Assembly (NCBI GenBank): GCA_041584055.1
Contig: JBFHER010000150.1
Coordinates: 1-9,515 of the forward strand
DNA length: 9,515 bases
Origin: JBFHER01 sp041584055
Lineage (GTDB): Bacteria; Bacteroidota; Bacteroidia; Bacteroidales; UBA5342
Reading direction: 5' to 3'
The position numbers and the translations under genes were made by a program. This document shows, in pieces, positions 1 to 7,297 of this stretch. Position 1 is the stretch's first letter. Each line of letters opens with the position of its first letter. The notes under the pieces are model-generated. The model made no database searches. It had not been told where the DNA came from and saw only the letters and a program-made list of their open reading frames with translations.

Positions 1-1923
1 ATCGGCAAAACGTTTTCCTATGACCTCTTCACGTTTATAACCAAGGGTGGACAACCATGTTGGGTTAATGTCAATAAATTTTCCATCAGCATCTAAGGAT
101 TGATAGGAAAGTGGTGCATATTCGTACAAAGACCGGTATCTTGCTTCATTATTTTTCAATAAAGTCTCAGTATGTTTTTGTTCAGTAATGTCCTGAATCA
201 TACCGCGCATACCAACGCTTACGCCATTTTCTAAAATGGGTTGTCCAATGGATCGTATCCATTTCAAATTGTTCTTTGCGGTTATTATGCGGGCTTGAAA
301 ATCATATTCCGCTCCATTGTTTATTGCTGCATCAACACAATCACGAACCATTTGCCTGTCGTCAGGATGGTAAAACAAAATTGCCTCTTCTACTGTTGGC
401 AATTTTCTTTCGGACAATTCATGAATACGAAATGTTTCGGAAGTCCAATGAAGGGTATTTCCAAAATAATCAATTTCCCAACCTCCTACCTTAGCCATCT
501 TAGAGGTTTCATCCAGCTGAAATTGACTCTTGTAGAGTTTCTTATTTTGAATTTCTATTTCCTGTACCTTTTCCTGAATCAGCCGTTCTGCCAGCTTGCG
601 CTCCGTTAAATCATTAAAAGCGCCAACAATTGCAACCGTTTTTCCATTTTCGACAACAGGCGATTCATGTGCCTCAACAAAAACCTTATTGCCATTTTTA
701 TGAATAAACTCCAGTTCATATGCAGCTTGTGTTTTACCAGTTTCAATGGCTTTTTGGGTATACTCGAATCCTTTTTTATTAATGGGATTATCTGAAACAA
801 ATTCGATCCATTTCTTTTTTGCTTCTTCAGGTGTATATCCCAATAGATCTTCTATCTGCGGACTCACGTAAGTCACAACATGATCTGTTGTATGAGAATA
901 AATAACGTTGGTTCCGTTTTCAAAAATATTTCGAAGTTTCTCTTCACTCTCCCTTAAAGCTTCTTCAGCTAGTTTCCTCTCTGTTATATTGGCTATCGCA
1001 CCAACAAGTGCAACAGTTTTTCCATTTTTTACTACGGGGGACTCATGCACTTCTACAAAAACCTTATTGCCATTTTTATGTATCAGCTCAAGTTCATATG
1101 GTGGCTGGGCCTTGGCAGTATCAATTGCTTTCTGAGTATATTCCAAACCAATAGCATTGATAGGATTATCAGACGTAAATTCTGTCCATTTCTTTTTTGC
1201 TTCTTCAGGTGTATAACCAAACAATGTTTCAAATTGTGGACTAACATAGGTAACCTCATGATCAACCGTATGAGAATAAATTGCATTTGTACCATTCTCA
1301 AGAATTGTGCGAAGTTTTTCTTCGCTCTTTTTTAAAGCTTGTTCTGCCAGTTTCCGTTCAAATGCTTCATTGATTAACTTTGCAATACTATTTATCAGTT
1401 TAAGCTCTTCTTTTAGAAAAAAGTCTTCATTTAATTCATTCACTTCATCCAAATAATAAACCTCTACGGCACCCCTCACATCCCCACCAACAACAATATC
1501 TGCGGATTGCTTCCATTCTGTTTCTTCAAAAATCTGAGAAACATATTCTTTTCCGTCTAAAGTAACCTTTCCTCTTGCAAGCTCAGGATACTGCCAGCTT
1601 AATTGCATTATGTTTGCGACATCCTGTAGTATTTCATCAATGCTTGTTTTTTTATTGATGGATTCCATTATGACGTGCAGACAATTAAGCTCCTTCACCC
1701 TTTCTTCGAGATCAATTGTTTGCTTTTTCAACATTTGTTCGTTGACTTCCAGCTTTTGATTAACGGCGCGCAACTGATCTTCTATTGTTTGCAATTGACG
1801 ATTAGTATCCTGCAACTGATGATTTGCATCCAACAACATTTCTTCACGTTGTTTACTTTCTCGACGCAATTCTGCCAATTCGCTTACAAGTTGTTCTTTT
1901 GTTTTATGTGAATCCCTATTCAT
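1..1923 (-). CDS. Multi-PAS sensor protein, probable histidine kinase (5' part; 3' end off window)
   Basis: The frame is open without a stop from the ATG at 1923 to the window edge (641 codons), so the C-terminus is missing. No signal peptide or membrane segment is visible, which suggests a cytoplasmic sensor. Residues 1-75 are Gln/Glu/Leu-rich and look like a coiled coil. Residues about 76-190 resemble the GAF-like domain found before PAS domains in bacterial sensor kinases (LNCLHVI start, SWQYPE at 109-114, IVVGGDVRGAVEVYYL). Two near-duplicate PAS/PAC units follow at 191-316 and 317-442, each with YTPEEAKKKW, HKNGNKVF and a closing TER. After a short helical linker comes a PAS_3-like domain (about 475-582, with VGGWEID, FHPDDR-like YHPDDRQ and DITEQ), then a fourth PAS from about 592 (FIDINPTWLSTLGY). 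The usual output is a histidine kinase, but a GGDEF or other output cannot be excluded. The upstream gene ends 475 bp away, so it probably has its own promoter. Confidence 0.88.
   Translation of the reverse strand, partial: MNRDSHKTKEQLVSELAELRRESKQREEMLLDANHQLQDTNRQLQTIEDQLRAVNQKLEVNEQMLKKQTIDLEERVKELNCLHVIMESINKKTSIDEILQDVANIMQLSWQYPELARGKVTLDGKEYVSQIFEETEWKQSADIVVGGDVRGAVEVYYLDEVNELNEDFFLKEELKLINSIAKLINEAFERKLAEQALKKSEEKLRTILENGTNAIYSHTVDHEVTYVSPQFETLFGYTPEEAKKKWTEFTSDNPINAIGLEYTQKAIDTAKAQPPYELELIHKNGNKVFVEVHESPVVKNGKTVALVGAIANITERKLAEEALRESEEKLRNIFENGTNVIYSHTTDHVVTYVSPQIEDLLGYTPEEAKKKWIEFVSDNPINKKGFEYTQKAIETGKTQAAYELEFIHKNGNKVFVEAHESPVVENGKTVAIVGAFNDLTERKLAERLIQEKVQEIEIQNKKLYKSQFQLDETSKMAKVGGWEIDYFGNTLHWTSETFRIHELSERKLPTVEEAILFYHPDDRQMVRDCVDAAINNGAEYDFQARIITAKNNLKWIRSIGQPILENGVSVGMRGMIQDITEQKHTETLLKNNEARYRSLYEYAPLSYQSLDADGKFIDINPTWLSTLGYKREEVIGKRFAD
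598..975 (-). repeat. PAS/PAC unit 2 of the tandem 378-bp duplication
   Basis: This unit encodes residues 317-442 and directly abuts unit 1, with exactly 126 codons between equivalent bases (for example 684 and 1062). The next copy of the KLAE linker motif, at residue 443, begins the different, PAS_3-like part. The duplication therefore covers one linker helix plus one PAS/PAC domain. Differences cluster in the middle of the PAS core (for example TVDHEV against TTDHVV), where a ligand pocket could have changed. Confidence 0.9.
976..1353 (-). repeat. PAS/PAC unit 1 of a tandem 378-bp intragenic duplication
   Basis: This unit encodes residues 191-316 of the sensor. It aligns without gaps to the next 126 residues, with about 97 of 126 positions identical by my hand alignment. 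Stretches such as YTPEEAKKKW, SDNPIN, EYTQKAI, HKNGNKVFVE and HESPVV are shared. At DNA level some runs of about 26 bp are identical, while third positions elsewhere have diverged. Confidence 0.9.
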
Positions 1924-2398
1924 AAAGAGTGCACTTTTAGTTTTCAGATAAGAGTTCCTTCTGTTCGTCTTTCTAATTTCACTCAGGTAGAATTATTACA
2001 GCGCTGTCACTCAGCACCAGAGCAAATAAATATTTTCGTTAACATTTAAGCATCATATCACACTTATTACTTTGTGTTACAGTGCTTAAAAACACAATAT
2101 ACTAAAAAAAATTAACAATGTTAATTTAGTGTCGCATAAAAGTAAATATGTTGTCAATTATTAAGGATTTCTGTTTCATAAAGCACTTTACCATGCTTTT
2201 TATTTGATATACTCGCACACTTATAACCAAGTTGGCTTTCCTAAAAAAATACCACAATAAATTTAAATCGCGTAAATACCAACACATGCCAACTCATTTG
2301 CAAACTTGTAACAAAGCCTCTGACATACAACAAGTAACAAGTAGAACTGCGCCTTTTGCGTGATAAAAAAAAGAATCGTCTCGAAAAAAATCCGCCTA
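1924..2398. other. Intergenic region between the sulfatase and the PAS sensor gene
   Basis: This 475-bp A+T-rich stretch has no credible ORF on either strand. It must hold the 3' end of the sulfatase transcript and the promoter of the sensor gene. I found no exact TAnnTTTG box facing the sensor gene. Visible structures are a 10-bp palindrome ACAGCGCTGT (1998-2007), a 9+1+9 inverted repeat (2109-2127), and a tandem AACAAGT pair (2329-2335, 2336-2342). Just after the sulfatase stop, the minus strand has two T-runs around 2367-2390, but only a trivial 3-bp stem between them, so no terminator is called. Confidence 0.7.
2109..2127. promoter_or_regulatory. Perfect inverted repeat, possible operator upstream of the sensor gene
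   Basis: The sequence AAATTAACA-A-TGTTAATTT is a perfect 9-bp inverted repeat around a single base. It lies about 186 bp upstream of the sensor ATG. Outer ACTAAA (2101-2106) and TTTAGT (2125-2130) are also complementary, allowing a longer imperfect hairpin. It could be a binding site for a dimeric regulator. The A+T-richness makes chance occurrence quite possible. Confidence 0.3.
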
Positions 2399-4219
2399 TT
2401 ATTTTACATTAAAAACGGTATTCAAATGATTTTGCATGCGAATTGGGTATTTATATTGATTCTTGTAGGTTTCTTTGAAGGTTAATGTGTTTACATCCCC
2501 CATAAGTGCTTTTCCATCTTCGCCAATCCATTCCACCATGTTAAGAACGGTCAAAAGCGCATAAGAGCGTTGTGCAATGAGTTCTTTAAGACACGCCAGA
2601 CCTTTTTCCTTTTCACCGGTCTGGATGAGTGTCCATGCAGCCATGGCTCGAATTTCGTGTGATTCATCATGAATCATTTTTAGCCCTGCTTCTTTATCTT
2701 TAAGCAAAAAACCACCGATCATCCCCCAATAGCGTTCACCCAATTGGTCGCTTTCCATTAGCTTATGAAGTCGTTTCAAGTTCTTTACATCATTTTCAAG
2801 TGCCAGATCTGCCGCGTCCAAAATGGCTTGAAGATTATATAATTCTTTATTTTTGGCCATTTCGTAGATGGTGGTATTATTCTGTTCTGCCAAACGCACC
2901 ATGTCAGATTCGGGCAATAGGCCGGCATCATAAATTTCGAGTTGCTTTTTACGCATTTGCTTACGGAACTCTGACAAGGTCTTTTTATAAGCAGGATTAT
3001 GGAGGAGGTTATTTACACAATCAGGGTCATTTTCTGTGTCGTAGAGCTCTTCCGTCCAGCCTTTAGGTTTGAAAAACCGAGATTGTACCTCGTTTGTACT
3101 TCCTTCTAAAAATGCTTGCTCCCAAACCTGGGTCGCTTTCATTGTCCAAAGGAAATCAAGGTGCTGCATCCATGGCAGGTAAGGCATATAATTACGAATG
3201 TAGAGATAACGTTTATTGCATAAGGCACGTGCATTATCGAAACGTTCATCCATCCTTCCCCTGAATGCAAAGTGATACTTCTGCTCAACTTCTGTCTCGG
3301 GACCAAGAAATATCTTGCCCTGCATGTATTCAGGCACAGTAATTCCTGCAATACTTAACCATGTTTTTGGCATATCAATAAAACTCACCAATCGATCCAC
3401 CTTGTCCCCAGGTTTTTCAGCAGGATATAGGTGCTTGTATTTCTCAGGGATACGAATGATCAGCGGACAATGCAAACTGTTTTTAAAAAGAAAACGTTTA
3501 CTTCTGGGCAAAACCCCTCCATGATCTGAAACATACACAACAATCGTATTTTCGGCCAACCCCATTTCATCCAAGGCTTTCAGTTTCGCTCCAATCTCTG
3601 CATCCATCTGTTTTATGGCATCGTGATAATGCGCGTAATTTTTACGCATCTCTGGCAAATCAGGATGATACGCAGCTAAGATGGTCTTCGCAGGATCATG
3701 ATCAGTATTGTTTACATCTCCAAAGGCTTTACTCTCGTGTGATGCATTAAAATTAATTACCTGAAAAAACGGTTGTTTGTTTTTAAGTTCATTCCAGTCA
3801 AGAATAGAATCGTTGTTCCAGCAAATGTCATCCCGCCCTCCAATGTTGTAATCTTTTTTTGTATAGTTGGCTGTATAATATCCCACTTCTCTTAAGTAGT
3901 CCGGGTAGTATTTTATTTTATCATGCGGAATCGGATATTCGCTGCGCATGGGATGAGTACCCATTGACACTGCATTTACACCCGTGATCCAGGTACTTCG
4001 CGATGGTGCGCAGACAGGAGCATTGGCATGCGCTTGCATATATTGAAATCCATCTTTGGCAAGTTGATCCAAATGAGGTGTTTCCGCATATGGATTGCCG
4101 TAACAACTCAACCAGCTTGCACTGTTATCTTCACTGGTGAGCCAAAGTATGTTGGGTTGTTGCGCAACAGCACATCCATTAATGGTGATTACAAGTAAGA
4201 ATGAGATAAAGGTCTTCAT
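2399..4219 (-). CDS. Exported Cys-type (formylglycine) sulfatase, family S1, with C-terminal helical extension
   Basis: This is a 606-residue type I sulfatase that would hydrolyse sulfate esters, or N-sulfate, on a glycan. The N-terminus (MKTFISFLLVITINGCAVAQQ) is a signal peptide. Cys16 follows a lipobox-like ING, so a lipoprotein is possible, or signal peptidase I could cut after AVA. The active-site signature CAPSRSTWITG starts at Cys70, which would become formylglycine, with Arg74. Likely metal ligands are Glu30-Asp31 (the ED variant of the usual DD) and Asp232-His233 in SDHGG, with Lys246 after it. The N-terminal region resembles N-sulfoglucosamine sulfohydrolase-like enzymes, but the substrate cannot be assigned. 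Residues about 455-575 are Ala/Leu-rich with HEAT-like helical repeats (GERYWGMIGG, EIRAMAAWTLIQTG). No sulfatase-maturing enzyme is encoded here. The gene lies downstream of an ExuT-like transporter, behind a terminator, so it probably has its own promoter. ATG 4219 is preferred because it yields the signal peptide. Confidence 0.93.
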   Translation of the reverse strand: MKTFISFLLVITINGCAVAQQPNILWLTSEDNSASWLSCYGNPYAETPHLDQLAKDGFQYMQAHANAPVCAPSRSTWITGVNAVSMGTHPMRSEYPIPHDKIKYYPDYLREVGYYTANYTKKDYNIGGRDDICWNNDSILDWNELKNKQPFFQVINFNASHESKAFGDVNNTDHDPAKTILAAYHPDLPEMRKNYAHYHDAIKQMDAEIGAKLKALDEMGLAENTIVVYVSDHGGVLPRSKRFLFKNSLHCPLIIRIPEKYKHLYPAEKPGDKVDRLVSFIDMPKTWLSIAGITVPEYMQGKIFLGPETEVEQKYHFAFRGRMDERFDNARALCNKRYLYIRNYMPYLPWMQHLDFLWTMKATQVWEQAFLEGSTNEVQSRFFKPKGWTEELYDTENDPDCVNNLLHNPAYKKTLSEFRKQMRKKQLEIYDAGLLPESDMVRLAEQNNTTIYEMAKNKELYNLQAILDAADLALENDVKNLKRLHKLMESDQLGERYWGMIGGFLLKDKEAGLKMIHDESHEIRAMAAWTLIQTGEKEKGLACLKELIAQRSYALLTVLNMVEWIGEDGKALMGDVNTLTFKETYKNQYKYPIRMQNHLNTVFNVK

Positions 4220-4225
4220 AATATT

Positions 4226-4249
4226 TATTTTTAATCCTATTTTTAATCC
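4226..4249. repeat. Perfect 12-bp tandem repeat in the sulfatase leader
   Basis: The unit TATTTTTAATCC occurs twice in direct succession (4226-4237 and 4238-4249). On the coding strand this reads GGATTAAAAATA twice, ending 6 nt before the sulfatase ATG. Each unit carries a GGA that could act as a weak ribosome-binding element, so copy number could influence translation. The repeat itself is directly visible; the effect is inference. Confidence 0.75.
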
Positions 4250-4350
4250 GGCACTGCCACTGAAACCACGATACCTTCATTTTATGATCCAAGTTGATTC
4301 CGAATTTCATCCTTTTAAAACAGATGAAAGGTACGTTCGTATTTAAGGCT

Positions 4351-4379
4351 CAAGAATAAAGAAGTCAATTTACTACCAA
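4351..4379 (-). promoter_or_regulatory. Candidate sulfatase promoter (TTG-N18-TATTCTTG)
   Basis: On the minus strand a TTG (4379-4377) is followed 18 nt later by TATTCTTG (4358-4351), one mismatch from the Bacteroidota -7 consensus TAnnTTTG. The terminator upstream at 4462-4490 means the sulfatase needs a promoter in this gap, and this is the best candidate. It would give a leader of about 125 nt. Confidence 0.35.
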
Positions 4380-4461
4380 CAAGTTTAAACATTCCGTTTT
4401 AAAAATAAAAATGTATCCGGGCAATCCTATAATTTTATATTCTGGTTTAAACCGATGATAT

Positions 4462-4490
4462 AAAAAAAAGACCGGCACTTGGCCGGTCTT
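4462..4490 (-). terminator. Rho-independent terminator after the MFS transporter gene
   Basis: A 9-bp perfect stem, AAGACCGGC (4468-4476) with GCCGGTCTT (4482-4490), closes a 5-nt loop. On the minus strand it is followed by a run of T (complement of the A-run at 4463-4469). It starts 24 nt after the transporter stop codon and should end that transcript before the sulfatase gene. Confidence 0.9.
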
Positions 4491-4514
4491 CTTAAATATA
4501 TTAATCTTTTATTT

Positions 4515-5843
4515 TTACTTCACTTTTATCATCTTCAGATTATCATCCAAAGGAGTCATCTTAGGCATAAGCAAATGAACCAAACCTAGAATTATTATAT
4601 AGGATGATCCTGCAACAAGAAATGCCCAGAAAAAGCCTGTATTATCTGCACCATCCAGAACAGCCCCTAGAATCACGTTACTGATGATTCCGGCCACAGC
4701 TCCTACCATCCCTCCAATTCCAACAACAGAGGCAGTTGCTTTCTTCGGAAATACATCAGAAGCAAGGGTGAATATATTTGCTGACCATGCCTGATGACCA
4801 GCAGCTCCAAGTGCAATCAAAAACACTGCGATCCATTTGCTTTCTGTAAATGCGACGAAAGCCACAGGTAGAATAACCAGCGCACAAATCAATAAGGTAA
4901 GTTTCCTTGCTTTATTAATTGACCATCCTTTTCTCATAAATGAACCTGACAACCATCCACCAAAGATACTTCCACCATCAGCAATCAAATAAATTACAAG
5001 GAAAGGAAGTCCCATTTCCTTAATCTTAACGTCAAAATTCTCAGCAAGGAAAATAGCACCCCAGAAAAGATAAAACCACCAAACAGCATCTGTCACTTTC
5101 GCAAGGCCAAATGCCCATGTTTGACGCTTACCGATCACCTTTGACCATGGTATTTTTTCTGTGTTTTCTACCTCAGAATCACTTTGAATATAAGCCAACT
5201 CTTCTTTTGAAAGCTTCGGATGTTCTTCAGGCTTCTTATAAGTACGCAACCATAATATAACCCAGATGGTACTCAATAATCCTGTAATTAAAAATGGAAT
5301 CCTCCAATGCAAAAGATCCCCCTGACCTCTTTCTCCACCTGACCAATAAACGATGGCGCCAACAACGAAAGGTGCGGCAATGGCACCAAGACTTGTTGCA
5401 GCATTAAAGATCCCGGTCGCAAAAGCCCGGTCCTTTTTTGGGAACCATTCTGCTGTTGTCTTAATGGCAGCAGGAAAGTTACCTGACTCCCCAAATCCTA
5501 AACCAAAACGAGCCAACATAAATCCAATCAGACTGAAACCACGACCAATGGCAGCATGTAACATTCCAAAAGCACTCCACAATCCGATTGAAAGAAAATA
5601 ACCTTTTTTTGTTCCTAATTTATCAATGATACTACCCATTGATAAAAATCCAATCGCGTAAGCGACCTGAAACGAAATCAATATATTGGCGTAATCATGT
5701 TTCGTCCAACCAAACCATTCAATTAGTTCAGGAGACATGATCGCCATCAAACTTCTATCGAAGTAGTTGATGGTGGTGGCTGCCATCAATAAGCCCAAAA
5801 TACGGAACCTGTATTTACCGATTCCTGATTTTTTCTTAGTCAT
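4515..5843 (-). CDS. MFS transporter, ExuT/hexuronate-like (anion:cation symporter family)
   Basis: This is a 442-residue inner-membrane protein with about 12 hydrophobic segments, a normal length for the major facilitator superfamily. The first segment contains INYFDR (25-30), typical of ACS-family transporters. The cytoplasmic loop 2-3 signature is GSIIDKLGTKKGY (from residue 70). The stretch GFGESGNFPAAIKTTAEWFP (from 116) is characteristic of ExuT-type hexuronate transporters, and VFPKKATASVVGIGG is the related motif in the second half. A charged loop (about 205-235) separates the halves. By family the cargo would be an acidic sugar such as galacturonate or glucuronate, driven by a proton gradient; other organic anions are possible. 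It is followed by a strong terminator and then the sulfatase gene, which suggests use of a sulfated, uronate-containing glycan. Upstream lie a TAnnTTTG box and a LacI-type palindrome, so it is probably inducible. The leader would be about 215 nt. Confidence 0.9.
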   Translation of the reverse strand: MTKKKSGIGKYRFRILGLLMAATTINYFDRSLMAIMSPELIEWFGWTKHDYANILISFQVAYAIGFLSMGSIIDKLGTKKGYFLSIGLWSAFGMLHAAIGRGFSLIGFMLARFGLGFGESGNFPAAIKTTAEWFPKKDRAFATGIFNAATSLGAIAAPFVVGAIVYWSGGERGQGDLLHWRIPFLITGLLSTIWVILWLRTYKKPEEHPKLSKEELAYIQSDSEVENTEKIPWSKVIGKRQTWAFGLAKVTDAVWWFYLFWGAIFLAENFDVKIKEMGLPFLVIYLIADGGSIFGGWLSGSFMRKGWSINKARKLTLLICALVILPVAFVAFTESKWIAVFLIALGAAGHQAWSANIFTLASDVFPKKATASVVGIGGMVGAVAGIISNVILGAVLDGADNTGFFWAFLVAGSSYIIILGLVHLLMPKMTPLDDNLKMIKVK

Positions 5844-6052
5844 AATTTATAATTTAGTTTTGCTTAATTAATATATTTTAAGCCTTTGTAAAGTATCTTT
5901 TTTCACATCCCCACTAACTTACACACTAAAAAGAAAATCCCGGTCTACCTAGAAATGAAGCTCACTTCCCAATTCTCTCTATTATCCCAACAAATTTATT
6001 GACATATCTCATCAAGGATTTCAGTCTAACAATGATAGAGCCATTCCATTTA

Positions 6053-6066
6053 TGCAAACGATTGCA
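6053..6066. promoter_or_regulatory. LacI-family-type operator upstream of the MFS transporter
   Basis: TGCAAACGATTGCA has perfect 5-bp arms (TGCAA/TTGCA) around a central CG, the hallmark architecture of LacI/GalR-family operators. On the minus strand it begins immediately after the -7 box, so it covers the expected transcription start and would block initiation when bound. No LacI-family gene is present in the window. The inducer may be a sugar acid, but that is inference. Confidence 0.7.
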
Positions 6067-6074
6067 CAAATATA
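6067..6074 (-). promoter_or_regulatory. Bacteroidota-type -7 box (TATATTTG) for the MFS transporter
   Basis: The minus strand reads TATATTTG, an exact match to TAnnTTTG. A TTTG at 6101-6098 could serve as the -33 element, with a rather long spacer of 23 nt. The start of transcription would fall inside the adjoining palindrome. Confidence 0.6.
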
Positions 6075-6157
6075 ATTAAAATGGTGATTTATGAAAACAA
6101 ATATAAAGAGAGAAGGTTGCATTTCCTAAAATAATGTGCCCATTCACTTCTTTCCAT

Positions 6158-6189
6158 GAAAAAGCCCTGCTGAACAAACAACAGGGCTT
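6158..6189 (-). terminator. Terminator after aroC
   Basis: An 8-bp stem, AAGCCCTG (6162-6169) with CAGGGCTT (6182-6189), has a 12-nt loop and is followed on the minus strand by a short T-run (complement of 6159-6163). It lies 19 nt after the aroC stop codon. The T-tract is short, so termination may be incomplete. Confidence 0.75.
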
Positions 6190-6208
6190 CCTCTGAAATT
6201 AAAATTTT

Positions 6209-7285
6209 CTATTGATAAACCTTATTTAAAAGTAACATATCCAGAATTACCATGGCGGCCATTGCTTCGACAATTGGCACTGCACGGGGTAAAACACAAG
6301 GATCATGACGCCCTTTTGCATTTAATACCGTTTCATTTCCATTTTTATCCACTGTTGCTTGCTTTTGTAAAATAGTTGCCACCGGCTTAAACGCCACTTT
6401 AAAATAGATATCCTCACCATTGGAAATGCCACCCTGAATCCCTCCGGAATGGTTTTTCTCGGTGCGGACTTTTCCATCTACCATTTTGAAGGGATCGTTA
6501 TGTTGGCTACCCCGCAAGCGGGTTCCATCAAAACCACTGCCATATTCAAACCCTTTTACAGCATTGATTGACAACATGGCCTTTCCCAACTCTGCATGTA
6601 ATTTGTCAAAAACAGGCTCCCCCAATCCAACAGGCACCTCTTTCACAACACAGGTTATGGTTCCTCCAATGGTATCACCATCTTCACGTATTCCATCAAT
6701 AAGCGCTATCATCCTTTCCGCCATTTCAGCGTCGGGACATCGAACAATATTGGATTCTATTTGTGATAAATCAAGTTCTTCGTGCGACTTATCCAGTTTT
6801 AATTCCCCGACAGAAGACGTATAGGCATTTATTTGTATTCCGAGACTGCTAAGAGATTGCTTGGCAATTGCTCCTGCCACAACTCTGGCAATGGTTTCCC
6901 GGGCCGACGAACGTCCTCCTCCACGATGATCTCGGAGGCCATACTTTGACTCATAAGCGAAGTCTGCATGAGAAGGACGAAAAACATCCTTCATGTTATC
7001 ATAATCACCACTGCGGTGATCTTTGTTCCGGATCTGAAAACCAATTGGAGTACCTGTGGCAACACCATCTTTAACACCAGACAGAATCTCAACCGTGTCT
7101 TCCTCTTTTCTTTGCGTCGTAATTTTAGATTGTCCCGGTTTGCGTCGTGCCAATTCATTTTGAATAAAGGCAACATCAATGGGTGTTCCAGGCGGACAAC
7201 CGTCAATTACGCCCCCAACGGCAACGCCATGTGATTCTCCAAAAGAGCTTAATCTGAATATATGACCCCAGGTATTTCCTGCCAT
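6209..7285 (-). CDS. aroC: Chorismate synthase
   Basis: This enzyme converts 5-enolpyruvylshikimate-3-phosphate to chorismate, the last common step of aromatic amino acid, folate and quinone synthesis, using reduced FMN. The protein has 358 residues, the usual length. All three family signatures are intact: FGESHG near residue 15-20, GGGRSSARET at 122-131, and RHDPCVLPRAVPIVEAMAA near the C-terminus (from about 326). RPSHAD (103-108) and the SGG-GGISNG loop are also present. The ATG at 7285 gives the conserved N-terminus with no extension. The gene follows slyD by 12 nt, right after a double TAA stop, so the two are probably cotranscribed, and a terminator follows. No aroma-specific regulatory site or leader is visible. 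The reading frame looks complete and functional. Confidence 0.98.
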   Translation of the reverse strand: MAGNTWGHIFRLSSFGESHGVAVGGVIDGCPPGTPIDVAFIQNELARRKPGQSKITTQRKEEDTVEILSGVKDGVATGTPIGFQIRNKDHRSGDYDNMKDVFRPSHADFAYESKYGLRDHRGGGRSSARETIARVVAGAIAKQSLSSLGIQINAYTSSVGELKLDKSHEELDLSQIESNIVRCPDAEMAERMIALIDGIREDGDTIGGTITCVVKEVPVGLGEPVFDKLHAELGKAMLSINAVKGFEYGSGFDGTRLRGSQHNDPFKMVDGKVRTEKNHSGGIQGGISNGEDIYFKVAFKPVATILQKQATVDKNGNETVLNAKGRHDPCVLPRAVPIVEAMAAMVILDMLLLNKVYQ

Positions 7286-7297
7286 GTTCAGAGCTTA

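Larger units (their letters stand above)
5844..6157. other. Upstream regulatory region of the MFS transporter gene
   Basis: This region has no credible ORF. It holds the promoter/operator at 6053-6074 and a long A+T-rich leader. A second box matching TAnnTTTG on the minus strand (TAAATTTG, 5998-5991) is an alternative promoter. Its nearest TTG lies only 14 nt upstream, so it is the weaker candidate. Confidence 0.6.

Noticed and set aside
598..1353. Duplicate PAS segment as an assembly artefact
   Set aside because: The two copies differ at about 29 of 126 residues and at many synonymous sites, so they are real diverged copies.
241..1911. Several + strand open frames of 70-120 codons across the left part
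   Set aside because: They lie antisense to the continuous minus-strand sensor frame, lack any recognisable domain, and have Phe/Leu/Cys-rich compositions typical of reversed coding sequence.
2360..2398. Possible terminator after the sulfatase stop codon
   Set aside because: There are T-runs on the minus strand, but only a 3-bp stem (TCG/CGA) between them, too weak to call.
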